Shown here: positions 24,717-33,280 of the stretch, piece by piece
Layout: every line of letters begins with the position of its first letter
Numbering within the stretch: position 1 is the first letter of the stretch
Notes under the pieces: model-generated
What the model was told of the DNA's origin: nothing
Databases searched by the model: none
What the model saw: only the letters and a program-made list of their open reading frames with translations
Source of the DNA: Deltaproteobacteria bacterium HGW-Deltaproteobacteria-15
GTDB lineage: Bacteria; Desulfobacterota; DSM-4660; Desulfatiglandales; HGW-15
Length of the DNA stretch: 44,284 nt
Assembly: GCA_002840535.1 (NCBI GenBank)
Contig: PHBH01000056.1
Span: 1 to 44,284, forward strand
Direction of reading: 5' to 3'
Program-made: the position numbers and the translations under genes

Positions 24717-24960
24717 TTTCTTTCTCCTTGTCCTGAAGTGTTTTTGGCAACCCACGGCTCTCTTGTTCCATGACGGATCATATCAGATTTCACGTGTCCT
24801 GCACGATAATCATTCCATCGAGCGCCTGACAGATGAATCCCCCAGCCGCCATATGGCCCAATACTCTCAAGGCAAGTGGAGTATGATGAGCGCAGGTAAA
24901 TACATCTTGAGGCCTCAAGGGACCTGCATCTGCGCCAGCCCCGACGACCCGGCGCTCCTG

Positions 24961-26091
24961 CTATTTGTGGAGATCGTTCAGCCAATCCACGATCTCTTCC
25001 CAGGCAAGGTCGATGTTGCCCACCTGGCAATGCTGATCTGCGCCATCCTTCGCCGTGAAAATACGGCCTCTCACGCTTCGCGCGTTTACCAATGATTCCT
25101 TCTGCCGGTAATACATATCCACCGGAACAAAGTGATCTTTTTCTCCGGCTAACAGCAGGACATCCTGCCTGATCAGTGTGGATATCTCCCTGGTGTTGAA
25201 TCGAGCCAGGGAACAGAAATAGTCGAAGGGGCTGCTCGTCCCCGTAATGTACATGCCGTGGGTCAATGCCCAGTCCACAAGGTCGTCCTTGGATCTGAGC
25301 AATTCGGCGGCTTGATTGACCTGTTCCTTTCGGCCGGCCAGAATCATCTCTCTGAACCGGCCGCGAAGGGGTTCAGGCATATGTGCAGTGAAACAGTCAA
25401 ACGCGTCGTAAACCACATCATAGGCCACCACCTGCTTGATCCTGGGGTCGAACGCCGCTGCCCGGATGGCCAGATAGCCTCCCAGGCTGATGCCCACCAG
25501 GATCGAGGACGTGAGGTTGAAGTGGTCCAGGACAGCCCCGACCGGCTTTTCCCACTCGGGAGTCATTTTCATTCCGTCCCTGAGGGTGCGCCCCTGTCCC
25601 GGCCCTTCAAAAATAATGAACGTATACCCCTTTTCTATGACCCTCTTGGCCTGGAGGTAGAACTCTTCCATGAAAGAGTCGTAGCCTCCGTGAAGGAGAA
25701 TGGTGCCTTTTTCCTGAGCTGACCGGATGCGGATCGCCGGCAGAAAGCCGCTCTCGTAAGGAATCTCGAAATGCTCGAAAGTGCACTTGTCCGCTGCCCT
25801 GTAAAAACAACTTTGAAAATCCTGGTATGCGGACAGCTTCTCAGGCCTGTCCTCCGGCATGAAGAATTCCGACATCCTGTGATAATAGGCGGCGTGCATC
25901 CACCTTCCCTCCCCCTCTGCTCTTTTTGCAAGGCCATGCCATTCCCTGTACCAATGGCTGGGCCTGAAATCGACCAGACGGGGTGCAATCTCCCAAAGCT
26001 CCGCTTCCCTGCAGGCTTCCACGCCATGGGCAAAAACCCGGTTGAATTGAAAATTGAGGTTGGTCAAAGGAACGAACTGCTTGTAGGCCAT
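24961..26091 (-). CDS. Alpha/beta hydrolase, FrsA/2,6-dihydroxypseudooxynicotine hydrolase-like
   Basis: The 376-residue protein has a helical N-terminal region (1-110) followed by an alpha/beta-hydrolase core. The nucleophile is Ser202 in VGISLGGYLA, the acid Asp319 in AGEKDHFVP, and the base His354 in DGADQHCQVG. HGGYDSF forms the oxyanion side. The N-terminal helical cap and GISLGGYLA type match the C-C-bond or ester hydrolases of the DHPON hydrolase/FrsA group. ATG 26091 has a strong GGAGGAG site; the frame is open far upstream through the tetR gene, which is a shadow. It heads the minus-strand array and is divergent from a TetR gene. Confidence 0.85.
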   Translation of the reverse strand: MAYKQFVPLTNLNFQFNRVFAHGVEACREAELWEIAPRLVDFRPSHWYREWHGLAKRAEGEGRWMHAAYYHRMSEFFMPEDRPEKLSAYQDFQSCFYRAADKCTFEHFEIPYESGFLPAIRIRSAQEKGTILLHGGYDSFMEEFYLQAKRVIEKGYTFIIFEGPGQGRTLRDGMKMTPEWEKPVGAVLDHFNLTSSILVGISLGGYLAIRAAAFDPRIKQVVAYDVVYDAFDCFTAHMPEPLRGRFREMILAGRKEQVNQAAELLRSKDDLVDWALTHGMYITGTSSPFDYFCSLARFNTREISTLIRQDVLLLAGEKDHFVPVDMYYRQKESLVNARSVRGRIFTAKDGADQHCQVGNIDLAWEEIVDWLNDLHK

Positions 26092-26127
26092 GATATCTCC
26101 TCCTCGTCCGAAGGTGTCCGGATATAG

Positions 26128-26156
26128 TTGAGTAGATTGTGCTGATCGATTATAAA
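26128..26156 (+). promoter_or_regulatory. Candidate tetR promoter overlapping the hydrolase control region
   Basis: TTGAGT (26128-26133) and TATAAA (26151-26156) are 17 bases apart. A TATAAT on the other strand overlaps at 26154-26149. TGAGCAATGACTCA, just downstream, contains short inverted arms (TGAG/CTCA) and is a possible TetR operator between the divergent genes. Confidence 0.4.
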
Positions 26157-26202
26157 TTGAGCAATGACTCACTTTGCACGAAGATAGGAGTAATGACCCG
26201 TC

Positions 26203-26865
26203 TTGTCTACTCGCATGCGAAACCTGGACCGGCCAAAAAGGAAAGAGAGGCTGAGCCCGCGTAAACAGCCGATTCAGCCGCGGGCAAGGGTAACCGTAGA
26301 GGTAATCCTGGAAGCGGCTGCTCAGGTTTTTTCGGAAGAAGGCTACCATGCAACCACCAACCGGATTGCACAGAGGGCAGGAGTGTCCATCGGCTCCCTC
26401 TACCAGTATTTTCACGACAAGGATGAAATCCTGTCGAGTCTCCTGAACAGGCACGTCCGTGAGGGGCACGATCTGATCAGCCGGGAATTGCCCGGAATTC
26501 TTGCTCCCGGCAAGATCACGAGGGCTACGATCCGGCGGCTTATTGAAATCATGATCGGTCAGCACGAAAGAGACCCCGCCCTGCATCGGGTGCTTTTTGA
26601 ACAGGTTCAGCTCGAGCTTTTTCGGAAAGGATACACAGCGAACGAGGAGCTGGCGATCGGCCATCTGAGACTCCTGCTGGGGCATACCCCCAAAGCGCGC
26701 AAGAAAGGTTCGGCCAGCGCCGTAAGGCTGGTTGTGCATGCCATAGAGGCGATGACCCACAGGTTTGTTCTCTATGGCTATGAGGGCGTGGACAAGGCCG
26801 AGTTTGTCGGCGAGATGACGGACATGATTGAAAGTTACCTGCTGAACAGGCGAAACCGCGAGTGA
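26203..26865 (+). CDS. TetR/AcrR-family transcriptional regulator
   Basis: The roughly 220-residue protein has an N-terminal helix-turn-helix in ATTNRIAQRAGVSIGSLYQY, then FHDKDEIL. It has a basic leader and an all-helical ligand domain. TTG 26203 has AGGAG 12 bases upstream; ATG 26215 is an alternative. It is divergent from the alpha/beta hydrolase and probably represses the hydrolase and possibly the whole catabolic array, relieved by a CoA ester or acid inducer. That role is inferred from position. Confidence 0.88.
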   Translation: MSTRMRNLDRPKRKERLSPRKQPIQPRARVTVEVILEAAAQVFSEEGYHATTNRIAQRAGVSIGSLYQYFHDKDEILSSLLNRHVREGHDLISRELPGILAPGKITRATIRRLIEIMIGQHERDPALHRVLFEQVQLELFRKGYTANEELAIGHLRLLLGHTPKARKKGSASAVRLVVHAIEAMTHRFVLYGYEGVDKAEFVGEMTDMIESYLLNRRNRE

Positions 26866-26998
26866 ACTCCGGGTCGTCGTGGGCAGCGGGACGCTTCTTG
26901 AGTTGCCGGCGTTGTACGAAAAGGGAAAAACAGGACGATCCATTCTGGTGAAGATGAATTTCTTGGAATCTTAAGGGGGGAGATAGGACGTACGAGGT

Positions 26999-27265
26999 TT
27001 ACTTTAATTGACTGTCTTTGCTGCCGCGGCGATTGTAGAGTTCAGCTGTCTTCAGTTTTTTTTCGAGTTCCGATTGACATCTCACACAATATCGAACTCC
27101 AGCTATTGCTTTTTGACGCGCTTCGGGAATAGCATCCTCGCATTCCTCACAGTGAGTCAGGCTTTCGCCATCGGGCAATCGGCTTTTGGCCAGCTGGACA
27201 GCCGATTCCACTGTGGCATCTATCTGTTCCTGCACCCCCTCATCGCGGGACCATCCAACTGCCAT
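26999..27265 (-). CDS. DksA/TraR-type C4 zinc-finger protein (YbiI-like)
   Basis: The 88-residue protein has a helical N-terminus and a C4 zinc finger, Cys39-x2-Cys42-x17-Cys60-x2-Cys63, in HCEECEDAIPEARQKAIAGV followed by RYCVRC. The opening MAVGWSRDEGVQEQI matches the short YbiI/TraR-like group. These proteins act on RNA polymerase in known cases (TraR, DksA) without DNA binding. GAGGA sits seven bases before ATG 27265. An eight-codon frame (MPEIVFEE) carried by the 100-bp repeat ends three bases before this start, so the gene seems to use a promoter borrowed from a DUF4258 gene. Confidence 0.85.
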   Translation of the reverse strand: MAVGWSRDEGVQEQIDATVESAVQLAKSRLPDGESLTHCEECEDAIPEARQKAIAGVRYCVRCQSELEKKLKTAELYNRRGSKDSQLK

Positions 27266-27277
27266 AACTCATTCCTC

Positions 27278-27377
27278 GAACACGATCTCGGGCATCCCAT
27301 TGCCTTTGGATTCCTGACTGTCTGCCATTCATGGACAAAATACATTGCCAAGGGTCTTTTAGCAAGGGCTTGCTTGG
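27278..27377. repeat. 100-bp direct duplication, copy 2 (upstream of the DksA/TraR-like gene)
   Basis: This matches 11907-12006 with five substitutions and no gaps. It includes the promoter region, ribosome site and first six codons of a DUF4258 gene. The frame then ends after two more codons (MPEIVFEE, 27295-27269) and the zinc-finger gene begins at 27265. Flanking sequence is unrelated to copy 1. Confidence 0.95.
27337..27365 (-). promoter_or_regulatory. Candidate promoter for the DksA/TraR-like gene, carried by the repeat
   Basis: TTGCTA (27365-27360) and TATTTT (27342-27337) with a 17-base spacer are the same as in copy 1, about 70 bases before ATG 27265. None of the five substitutions falls in either hexamer. 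Confidence 0.45.
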
Positions 27378-27543
27378 TAGCTCAACCTCAATGCTGAGGA
27401 GCTTAAGTTACGGCATTGGGGCTGAACACGAAAAGTGATTGTAATGAAGAAAGAAGCGTCTCAGAATAGTTTGATCTGGTATGCGGGGACGGAAAGACGG
27501 CATTGAGGTATCTTGCCGGTGTGATGAGGCAAAGAGACAACGG

Positions 27544-28692
27544 ATGAGCGCCAGGAAGCGAACCGGCATAATCAAAGATCCGAGATACGCAGGCCACTGC
27601 ATGGAGAAAGGCCACCCGGAGTGCCCGGCACGGCTCGAGGTGATTTACGCCATGCTCGATGAGCCGGAATTGCAGGGTTCTCTCACGGAAATCACCCCCC
27701 GGAGGGCCGAAAAAGCCGAATTGCTTTTGGTGCATTCTCCGGACCATATTCGGCGACTTGAAGCCACCGAGGGCAAGGAGAGCGTCTACCTGGACCCGGA
27801 TACCCGCACATCGCCTCTTTCCCATGAAGCTGCCTTGCTTGCCGCCGGGGGCCTTTGCCTGGCAGTGGAACAGGTTGAGAAAGGTCTCCTCGATAATGGT
27901 TTCGCCCTGATCCGGCCTCCCGGCCACCACGCCGAGCGAGATAAATCCAAAGGGTTTTGCCTCTACAATAACGTGGCCATCGCCGCTCGCTACGCTCAAC
28001 AAAACCTTGGCATTGATCGCATCCTCATCGTCGATTGGGACCTCCATCACGGCAACGGCATCCAGCACTGCTTCGAAAGCAATCCGGCTGTCCTCTATTT
28101 TTCCATTCACCGCTCCTTCTTCTATCCCGGAAGCGGCAGGCTTCGGGAGGTCGGCAAGGGGCGTGGAAAAGGCTATACTGTGAACATTCCCCTTGGACCG
28201 GGTTTCGGAGACGGTGATTACCTGACCCTGTTCGAAAAAATCCTGAAGCCCATCGCTTTTGAATACAAACCGGACTTCATCCTGGTCAGTGCCGGTTTTG
28301 ATATCCATTACCGGGACCCCCTGGGCGGCATGCAGGTAACCCCCAAAGGGTTTGGGGCAATGACGCGTTCCATTCTCCAGATTGCCGAGCAGTGCTGCAA
28401 AGGCAAGATGGTCATGGCCCTGGAGGGCGGCTATGATCTCGAAGGGCTCCAGGATTCTGTGCGGGAGGCGCTGAAAGAACTGGCTGGATTGCAGTTCACC
28501 GATCCGGCCGGGATCGCGGCGACGGCAAACCGGAAAAGGATGAACTATGTCCTCTGGCGGGTCAAGCGCGCCTACAAGAGATACTGGAAGAACCTTGAGA
28601 CGGTTTCCGACAGCGGTATGGAGGAACCGGTCGGCCTGTTCGATCGGATGAGGGAAGGTCTGGCTCAACTGGTTGCGTATTTGAAGAACTGA
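27544..28692 (+). CDS. Histone deacetylase-family (AcuC/acetylpolyamine amidohydrolase-like) deacetylase
   Basis: The 382-residue protein has the full HDAC active site: His128-His129 in RPPGHHAE, and the zinc ligands Asp166 and His168 in VDWDLHHGNG plus Asp253 in SAGFDIH. Tyr297 lies in LEGGYDL. Bacterial members deacetylate acetyl-lysine on proteins (AcuC) or acetylpolyamines. The frame is open upstream to 27481; ATG 27544 fits the family start (GIIKDPRY) but lacks a strong ribosome site. A GNAT acetyltransferase gene follows 26 bases downstream, suggesting an acetylation/deacetylation couple. Confidence 0.9.
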   Translation: MSARKRTGIIKDPRYAGHCMEKGHPECPARLEVIYAMLDEPELQGSLTEITPRRAEKAELLLVHSPDHIRRLEATEGKESVYLDPDTRTSPLSHEAALLAAGGLCLAVEQVEKGLLDNGFALIRPPGHHAERDKSKGFCLYNNVAIAARYAQQNLGIDRILIVDWDLHHGNGIQHCFESNPAVLYFSIHRSFFYPGSGRLREVGKGRGKGYTVNIPLGPGFGDGDYLTLFEKILKPIAFEYKPDFILVSAGFDIHYRDPLGGMQVTPKGFGAMTRSILQIAEQCCKGKMVMALEGGYDLEGLQDSVREALKELAGLQFTDPAGIAATANRKRMNYVLWRVKRAYKRYWKNLETVSDSGMEEPVGLFDRMREGLAQLVAYLKN

Positions 28693-28718
28693 ATTGAAAA
28701 ACACCTGGGGTGACACCG

Positions 28719-29303
28719 ATGGCATTGTTTGGGGAATCCATAAGACGCATCGCGCAAAAGATGCAGGCCTGCGAGGAGTGGATCGAGATGAAGAGGGATC
28801 TTCGCGAGCCGATCGATCCCGGAAAACCGCCGTTGAATCTTCACATGCGGTGGGCGGAAAAAGAGGACCTCTTTGCCATCGCCGCTCTTGAGGGCTTTGT
28901 CAAGGAGACCGATTTCATGGAAGAGTCCTTGCGCAAAGGGGACCGCTGCCTTCTATTGGAAGAGGGAAAACAGCTGCGGGCTTTTGCCTGGGCGACCTTC
29001 CGCGATTTCAAGATGGCGCTTTGGTACACCCTGAAACTGCCTCCCGGCTGGTCCTATCTGGAATATATTTTTGTGCACCCGGCCGTTGCAGGGCAGGGTG
29101 TCGGCTCTTATCTGCTGGGATCTCTGCTTTTGGCCGTTCGCGATCAGGGATTCAGCCACATGGTCGCTGGAATGTACAGCAACTGGGACGTCTCCATCCG
29201 CCTTCATACCAGAATGGGTTTTCGCGACCATCGACGGCTGACCCAATGCAAGATACTGAACATTTTTCCCATCCCGCCTAAAGAAGGTTCAGGGTTCCAT
29301 TAA
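28719..29303 (+). CDS. GNAT-family N-acetyltransferase
   Basis: The 194-residue protein has a GNAT core. LEYIFVHPAVAGQGVGSYLL (residues 114-133) is beta-4 plus the acetyl-CoA pyrophosphate loop, and RLHTRMGFRDH is motif B. An N-terminal helical region of about 40 residues precedes the domain. ATG 28719 is chosen; GTG 28710 is also in frame. It is downstream of and co-directional with the HDAC-family gene. In Bacillus, acuA (GNAT) and acuC (deacetylase) adjust acyl-CoA synthetase activity. The parallel is suggestive, but substrates here are unknown. Confidence 0.85.
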   Translation: MALFGESIRRIAQKMQACEEWIEMKRDLREPIDPGKPPLNLHMRWAEKEDLFAIAALEGFVKETDFMEESLRKGDRCLLLEEGKQLRAFAWATFRDFKMALWYTLKLPPGWSYLEYIFVHPAVAGQGVGSYLLGSLLLAVRDQGFSHMVAGMYSNWDVSIRLHTRMGFRDHRRLTQCKILNIFPIPPKEGSGFH

Positions 29304-29720
29304 AGAATCCGGGCACAGAGGACCCGGCTTTGACTTGAGCCCGGAGGGGTGAAGTTTATGGCGCGGACAAACCGGAAGGACCCTTTTCCGGCTGAGCCAA
29401 TGGTCTCTGACTTGGCCCACAGGACCAGGTTTTCCTCCATGCAATAAAAACCATATCCACCCATGCTATTGTTGGATCATTCGGCAGGTCACACATGTGT
29501 AACTTTACACGAATGTAAAACGTTACATCTTCCCTAACCGTCCTGTTGTACTCGAACTTCAAAAATACTGAATAAACTCAACAGGTGAAGCTGCCTGGCC
29601 GGAGTTGGCACGTTTTGTGGTTTACAAGAGGGACAGGTCCCGTTCAGTAGAGTGCGACACGGGTCCGAAGATGGAGCAGTCCGGATTTGTTGGGTTCCTC
29701 CGCCCACAAGGGGTAAACCG
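29304..29720. other. Gene-free stretch of 417 bases before the receiver gene
   Basis: I find no supported gene. The notable feature is the pair of palindromes at 29491-29527. GGGACAGGTCCC near 29630 is another short palindrome. Confidence 0.5.
29491..29527. promoter_or_regulatory. Nested palindromes, candidate operator
   Basis: ACACATGTGT (29491-29500) is a perfect 10-bp palindrome. It overlaps a larger inverted repeat with TGTAAC (29498-29503) and GTTACA (29522-29527) as outer arms and TTTACA/TGTAAA as inner arms. The site is about 195 bases upstream of the receiver gene. Confidence 0.4.
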
Positions 29721-30077
29721 ATGGCGAAGATTCTAATAGTCGATGATGAGGAAACAATAAGAGAAGTGATCAAGAAGATTCTGGAGCAGGCGGGGCATGA
29801 GGTAATCGAGGCTTCAGAAGGGGAAGAAGCATTGAGACTTCAGGCCGAATGCGAAGCGGATCTGATAATAACCGATATTGTAATGCCCGGCTTGAACGGA
29901 TCCGAGCTGATCAGACGGGTTCGCCGCGAATACCCAAAGACAAGGACCATGGTAATTTCGGGATTCGGTGGGGAGAGTTACGCTATTGGAGCAAGCGAGT
30001 TGAGGGCAGATAAGATTCTGGAAAAGCCGTTCAACCTCCTGGAACTGCTGAAAGCTGTCGAGGACCTCCTTCCCTAA
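29721..30077 (+). CDS. Stand-alone response-regulator receiver domain protein
   Basis: The 118-residue CheY-like protein has the acidic pocket Asp8-Asp9 (LIVDDEE), the phosphorylation site Asp52 (ITDIVMPG), Ser80 (VISGFGG) and Lys102 (LEKPF). It has no output domain. AAGGGG lies eight bases before ATG 29721; the frame is open upstream to 29652. No histidine kinase is nearby, so its partner must be elsewhere. The next gene is a FlgC-like protein, but a chemotaxis link is not shown. Confidence 0.92.
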   Translation: MAKILIVDDEETIREVIKKILEQAGHEVIEASEGEEALRLQAECEADLIITDIVMPGLNGSELIRRVRREYPKTRTMVISGFGGESYAIGASELRADKILEKPFNLLELLKAVEDLLP

Positions 30078-30295
30078 AGTTTTTTGCTGGATGATCCGAT
30101 AAGATCTAAGCAGAAAAAGGCAAGTTATCTGAAAGGGTAACACGCAAAACCACTGGCCTAAGTCCGTAGGGAGAGGATAAGGCGGCAGGGTTACCTGTAG
30201 CAGATCACAGAATACCCTCCGTCAGAAGCCTGTGCATCAATCCTGATTTCTCCTGAAGACGCTCATTTATTCAACCTGAAAACTGGGGAAAAGAA

Positions 30296-30649
30296 ATGAT
30301 TTCATCGATGAGCGGCGCTGTATCGGCAATAAATGGTTTTGAAACAAAAATGGGTGTGACTTCCAATAACGTCGCCAATTCTCAGACCGATGGCTTTAAG
30401 AAGAGCCGCGCAGACCTCAAAGAGGGAGAAACCGGGGGTGTAGAGGTTGAAATCACCCAGGTGAATACTCCAGGACCTGTTGTAACGGTCGAGGAAAACG
30501 GGGTCACAGTGGAAAAAGAGATGTCCAACGTAGATCTGGCAGAAGAGATACCCCAAACAATAGTGGCCGAAACAGGTTATGAAGCCAATCTGAAGATCTT
30601 GAAAACAGAAGATGAGATGCTGGGGACCTTGCTGGACATAGTCGGCTGA
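30296..30649 (+). CDS. Small flagellar basal-body rod FlgC-like protein, orphan
   Basis: The 117-residue protein has the N-terminal rod motif SAINGFETKMGVTSNNVANS, then QTDGFKKSR. Its C-terminal motif is SNVDLAEEIPQTIVAETGYE, with a helix ending LKILKTEDEMLGTLLDIVG. These are the paired coiled-coil ends of FlgB/FlgC/FlgG-type axial proteins. It is shorter than FlgC and the middle is a short Val/Glu-rich strand region. No other flagellar gene is present. Such isolated rod-like genes occur in deltaproteobacteria with unknown role. GGGGAAAAGAA precedes the ATG. Confidence 0.85.
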   Translation: MISSMSGAVSAINGFETKMGVTSNNVANSQTDGFKKSRADLKEGETGGVEVEITQVNTPGPVVTVEENGVTVEKEMSNVDLAEEIPQTIVAETGYEANLKILKTEDEMLGTLLDIVG

Positions 30650-30658
30650 TGAACAGAG

Positions 30659-32404
30659 TCATCCCGCAGAAATATTGGGAGCATCCTGACGACTTCCCGA
30701 TCGTCGGCTCCCTCGAATGGCGCGCTCGAGCTGGGAGAGGATACGATCCACTTCAGGGGCAAAGGGTGGGTGTTGGCCGTGAACCTCCACGGCGAGCTGC
30801 AGCTCCCGTTTGAGTCTGAAGAGATCAAGGATCTGCTCCGGAGTATACCCTTCTCCACGCAGCAGCTTAAACATCTCCACTATGTGTGCTTCATCGGTGT
30901 AGCTGCGGTCGATCTGACGGATCATCCGGGCCATGAGTTCGGAGGCCTGTACAGAGTCCATAGTGTGGTGCCGCCATGTCAGGCCGATGCCCCTGAGTCC
31001 GTATCGCTCGCGATCCCGGTGTACCAGCGACCGCTTGCTGTAGCTGAACAGGTACGGATGATAGTAGGTGAGCCCGCTCTCGTTGATGAAGTCCACGGTC
31101 TCGGCAAAGGTCTTCTCGGTTTCGCCCGGATATCCCACAATAAAGGTTCCGCGGCTGCATATGCCGTTGTCGTTCAAAAACCGGATGGCTTCGAGTGCCC
31201 GTTCAGTTTGGAGGCGCTTGTCCATGAGGTCCAGAATGGTCTGGCTGCCGGATTCGATGCCGAAGTCCAGGAACTCGCAGCCTGACCTCCTCATCAGATC
31301 AACCAGTTCCGGGGTCACGGCGCTTGCGCGGGCATAGGAAGACCAGGTGAAATCGAATTTCTCGCGGATCATCATCTGAAGGACCGATTTGAGCCTTGCC
31401 CCGTTGGCGGTGAAATTGTCGTCGGTGAACCGGACGTGTTTGACAAAGCCCAGCCCCTGGATGCGTCGCATCTCATCGGTCAGCGCGTCGAGGGATTTGA
31501 AGCGGACCTGGGGGAACATCCAGTGATAGGTGCAAAACCGGCATCGATACGCACAGCCCCTGCTGGTGTTGACGGGTAATGTTCTTCTCAGATAGGGCTC
31601 CGGAACTTTATCCCAGGCAATGACGGTGCGGTCGATAGGGATATGCTCCCGCAGGCGAGGGGTGAAGAACAGATTCCCTCCTGAATCGAAAAGCGCCAGG
31701 TTGGGGACGCTTTCCGCGTCATGTCCACGGTTGATGCAGTGGAGGAGCTTTACCAGGGTCTGCTCGCCCAAGGCCTCGACAACGAAGGCGTCCACCTTTC
31801 CCTGTAAGGAAGCGAAGAACTTCAGTGTCTTGGGGGAGAGATCATCGCCCGGGTCCAGCAGCCGCTTGATAAGCATGCCGCCGGCGATCACGGCAACCTC
31901 TGGGGCCAGTTGTTTCACCCGCTCCGCCATCTCTCTGATGTCGTCCATGTAGACGAAGTTGGATGAAAGGCAGACAGCCAGGGGTTTCTCTGCCAACAAG
32001 TCGGTCAGGTTGCCGGTGGCATAGTTCTGGATGAGGTGCGGTTCGAAGCCTTCTCCTTTGAGATACTGGCAGAGGTAAATGCCGTTCAGGGTCACCGTGT
32101 TCGCCAGTGTGTAGTACTGCTCGGCATTCTCGGGAGTGAGCCGGGGGATTCGACGGTTATCCTTTATGTAGTTCAGGAGGTCGAAGAAATGGAGGTATCG
32201 GCCCTCCAGTTGGAGGAGCAGCTTGAGCAGGTTGCGGTTTACCGCCATTTGCATGGCGCCGAGATCGAGCGACTGAGACGCGGAGGTTCGGCGCGCCTGA
32301 GCCTTCTCCACGCTGGCCATGCGCCGCCGGATCTGGGCGTCGTTGTCAAGGGCCTGGTTCGTGGCAATGATGATCACCTTCGGGTACTTCTGGCTTCCTT
32401 GCAC
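30659..32404 (-). CDS. Radical SAM protein with B12-binding-like N-terminal region
   Basis: The 581-residue protein has the radical SAM cluster motif Cys284-x3-Cys288-x2-Cys291 in SRGCAYRCRFCTYHW. It also has FTDDNFTANG, FGIESGSQ and FIVGYPGET, typical of the B12-binding/radical SAM (Elp3-like) class. The N-terminal half includes AVIAGGMLIKRLL in a Rossmann-like cobalamin-domain position, but no clear DxHxxG is visible. Members methylate or rearrange diverse substrates; the function here is unknown. The start is GTG 32404 with GAGGG upstream. It converges on the FlgC-like gene with only nine bases between the stops. Confidence 0.87.
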   Translation of the reverse strand: MQGSQKYPKVIIIATNQALDNDAQIRRRMASVEKAQARRTSASQSLDLGAMQMAVNRNLLKLLLQLEGRYLHFFDLLNYIKDNRRIPRLTPENAEQYYTLANTVTLNGIYLCQYLKGEGFEPHLIQNYATGNLTDLLAEKPLAVCLSSNFVYMDDIREMAERVKQLAPEVAVIAGGMLIKRLLDPGDDLSPKTLKFFASLQGKVDAFVVEALGEQTLVKLLHCINRGHDAESVPNLALFDSGGNLFFTPRLREHIPIDRTVIAWDKVPEPYLRRTLPVNTSRGCAYRCRFCTYHWMFPQVRFKSLDALTDEMRRIQGLGFVKHVRFTDDNFTANGARLKSVLQMMIREKFDFTWSSYARASAVTPELVDLMRRSGCEFLDFGIESGSQTILDLMDKRLQTERALEAIRFLNDNGICSRGTFIVGYPGETEKTFAETVDFINESGLTYYHPYLFSYSKRSLVHRDRERYGLRGIGLTWRHHTMDSVQASELMARMIRQIDRSYTDEAHIVEMFKLLRGEGYTPEQILDLFRLKRELQLAVEVHGQHPPFAPEVDRILSQLERAIRGSRRSGSRQDAPNISAG

Positions 32405-32698
32405 CGATTATCCCTCGAGGAATCGTTTCGTGAAGGTAAGAGATAACACACATATTCCACGATGAGCAACTTCCTTCCAATCCGGATCGGGATTAATGAT
32501 CCGCAACCTCCGCAATGCCCCGTGTTTCCTCAGAACTGATCTTGATGCCCATTCCAGAGCGGTCACCGTCCGTCGTCAATGCAGCAGGACGTGAGTGAAA
32601 GAACCTGCGCATTGTCCCCATTGACGCGATCGCCCATCAGCCTTAGGTTTGAACCGCCACCCTTACAATCATCTTAGTATCTGAGAAAGGAGACAGCC
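32405..32698. other. Divergent region between the radical SAM gene and tpx
   Basis: There is no gene here. CCGGATCGGGATTAATGATCCG near 32478-32499 contains an imperfect palindrome. The promoters of both genes must lie here. Confidence 0.4.
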
Positions 32699-33199
32699 AT
32701 GGCTGCGGTGACATTCAAAGGGAATCCTGTTCCATTGACCGGGAACGAAGTAAAGGTGGGGCAGACCGCCCCGGATTTCAAGGTGCAGCGAAATGATATG
32801 ACCGACTACACGTTAGGCTCCTCAGCCGGGAAGACCCGGGTCATTGCGTCGGTGCCGTCCCTGGATACCCCCGTCTGCGACCTGGAGACCCGCAGGTTCA
32901 ACCAGGAGGCGGCCGCATTGCCCGATGTGGAGATCGTGGTGATCAGCATGGATCTGCCTTTTGCACAGAAAAGATGGTGCGGGGCGGCCGGCGTGGACAA
33001 GGTGATCACGGCCAGCGATCACCGGGAAAGTTCCTTCGCCAGGAGCTACGGAGTCCTGATAGCGGAAGGCCCGCTCGAGAGGTTGACGGCAAGGGCGGTC
33101 TTCGTGATCGGGCCGGACGACCGTGTGAAATATGTGGAATACGTAAAGGACATTTCCGAGCAGCCCGATTTCGACGCGGTGCTCGCTGCCCTAAGATAA
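32699..33199 (+). CDS. tpx: Thiol peroxidase (Tpx, atypical 2-Cys peroxiredoxin)
   Basis: The 166-residue protein has the peroxidatic Cys60 in SLDTPVCDLETRRFN and the resolving Cys94 in KRWCGAAG, which is the Tpx arrangement. It reduces lipid and hydrogen peroxides using thioredoxin. AAGGAG precedes the ATG at normal spacing. It is monocistronic, followed by a hairpin terminator. This is consistent with oxidative-stress defence in an anaerobe. Confidence 0.95.
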   Translation: MAAVTFKGNPVPLTGNEVKVGQTAPDFKVQRNDMTDYTLGSSAGKTRVIASVPSLDTPVCDLETRRFNQEAAALPDVEIVVISMDLPFAQKRWCGAAGVDKVITASDHRESSFARSYGVLIAEGPLERLTARAVFVIGPDDRVKYVEYVKDISEQPDFDAVLAALR

Positions 33200-33200
33200 T

Positions 33201-33229
33201 ACAGGGCGGAGCCGCCGGCTTCTCCCTGT
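33201..33229 (+). terminator. Hairpin after tpx
   Basis: ACAGGGCGGAGCC pairs with GGCTTCTCCCTGT around a GCC loop, with two imperfect positions. No long T-run follows. Confidence 0.5.
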
Positions 33230-33280
33230 TGCAACATCCAAAGGAGTCTCAATTCACTGATCCTTTTTTTGGTGGTCGCA

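Noticed and set aside
29610..29630. Possible sigma-54 promoter (TTGGCACG) before the receiver gene
   Set aside because: The -12 part (GTGG) does not match TTGC at the required spacing.
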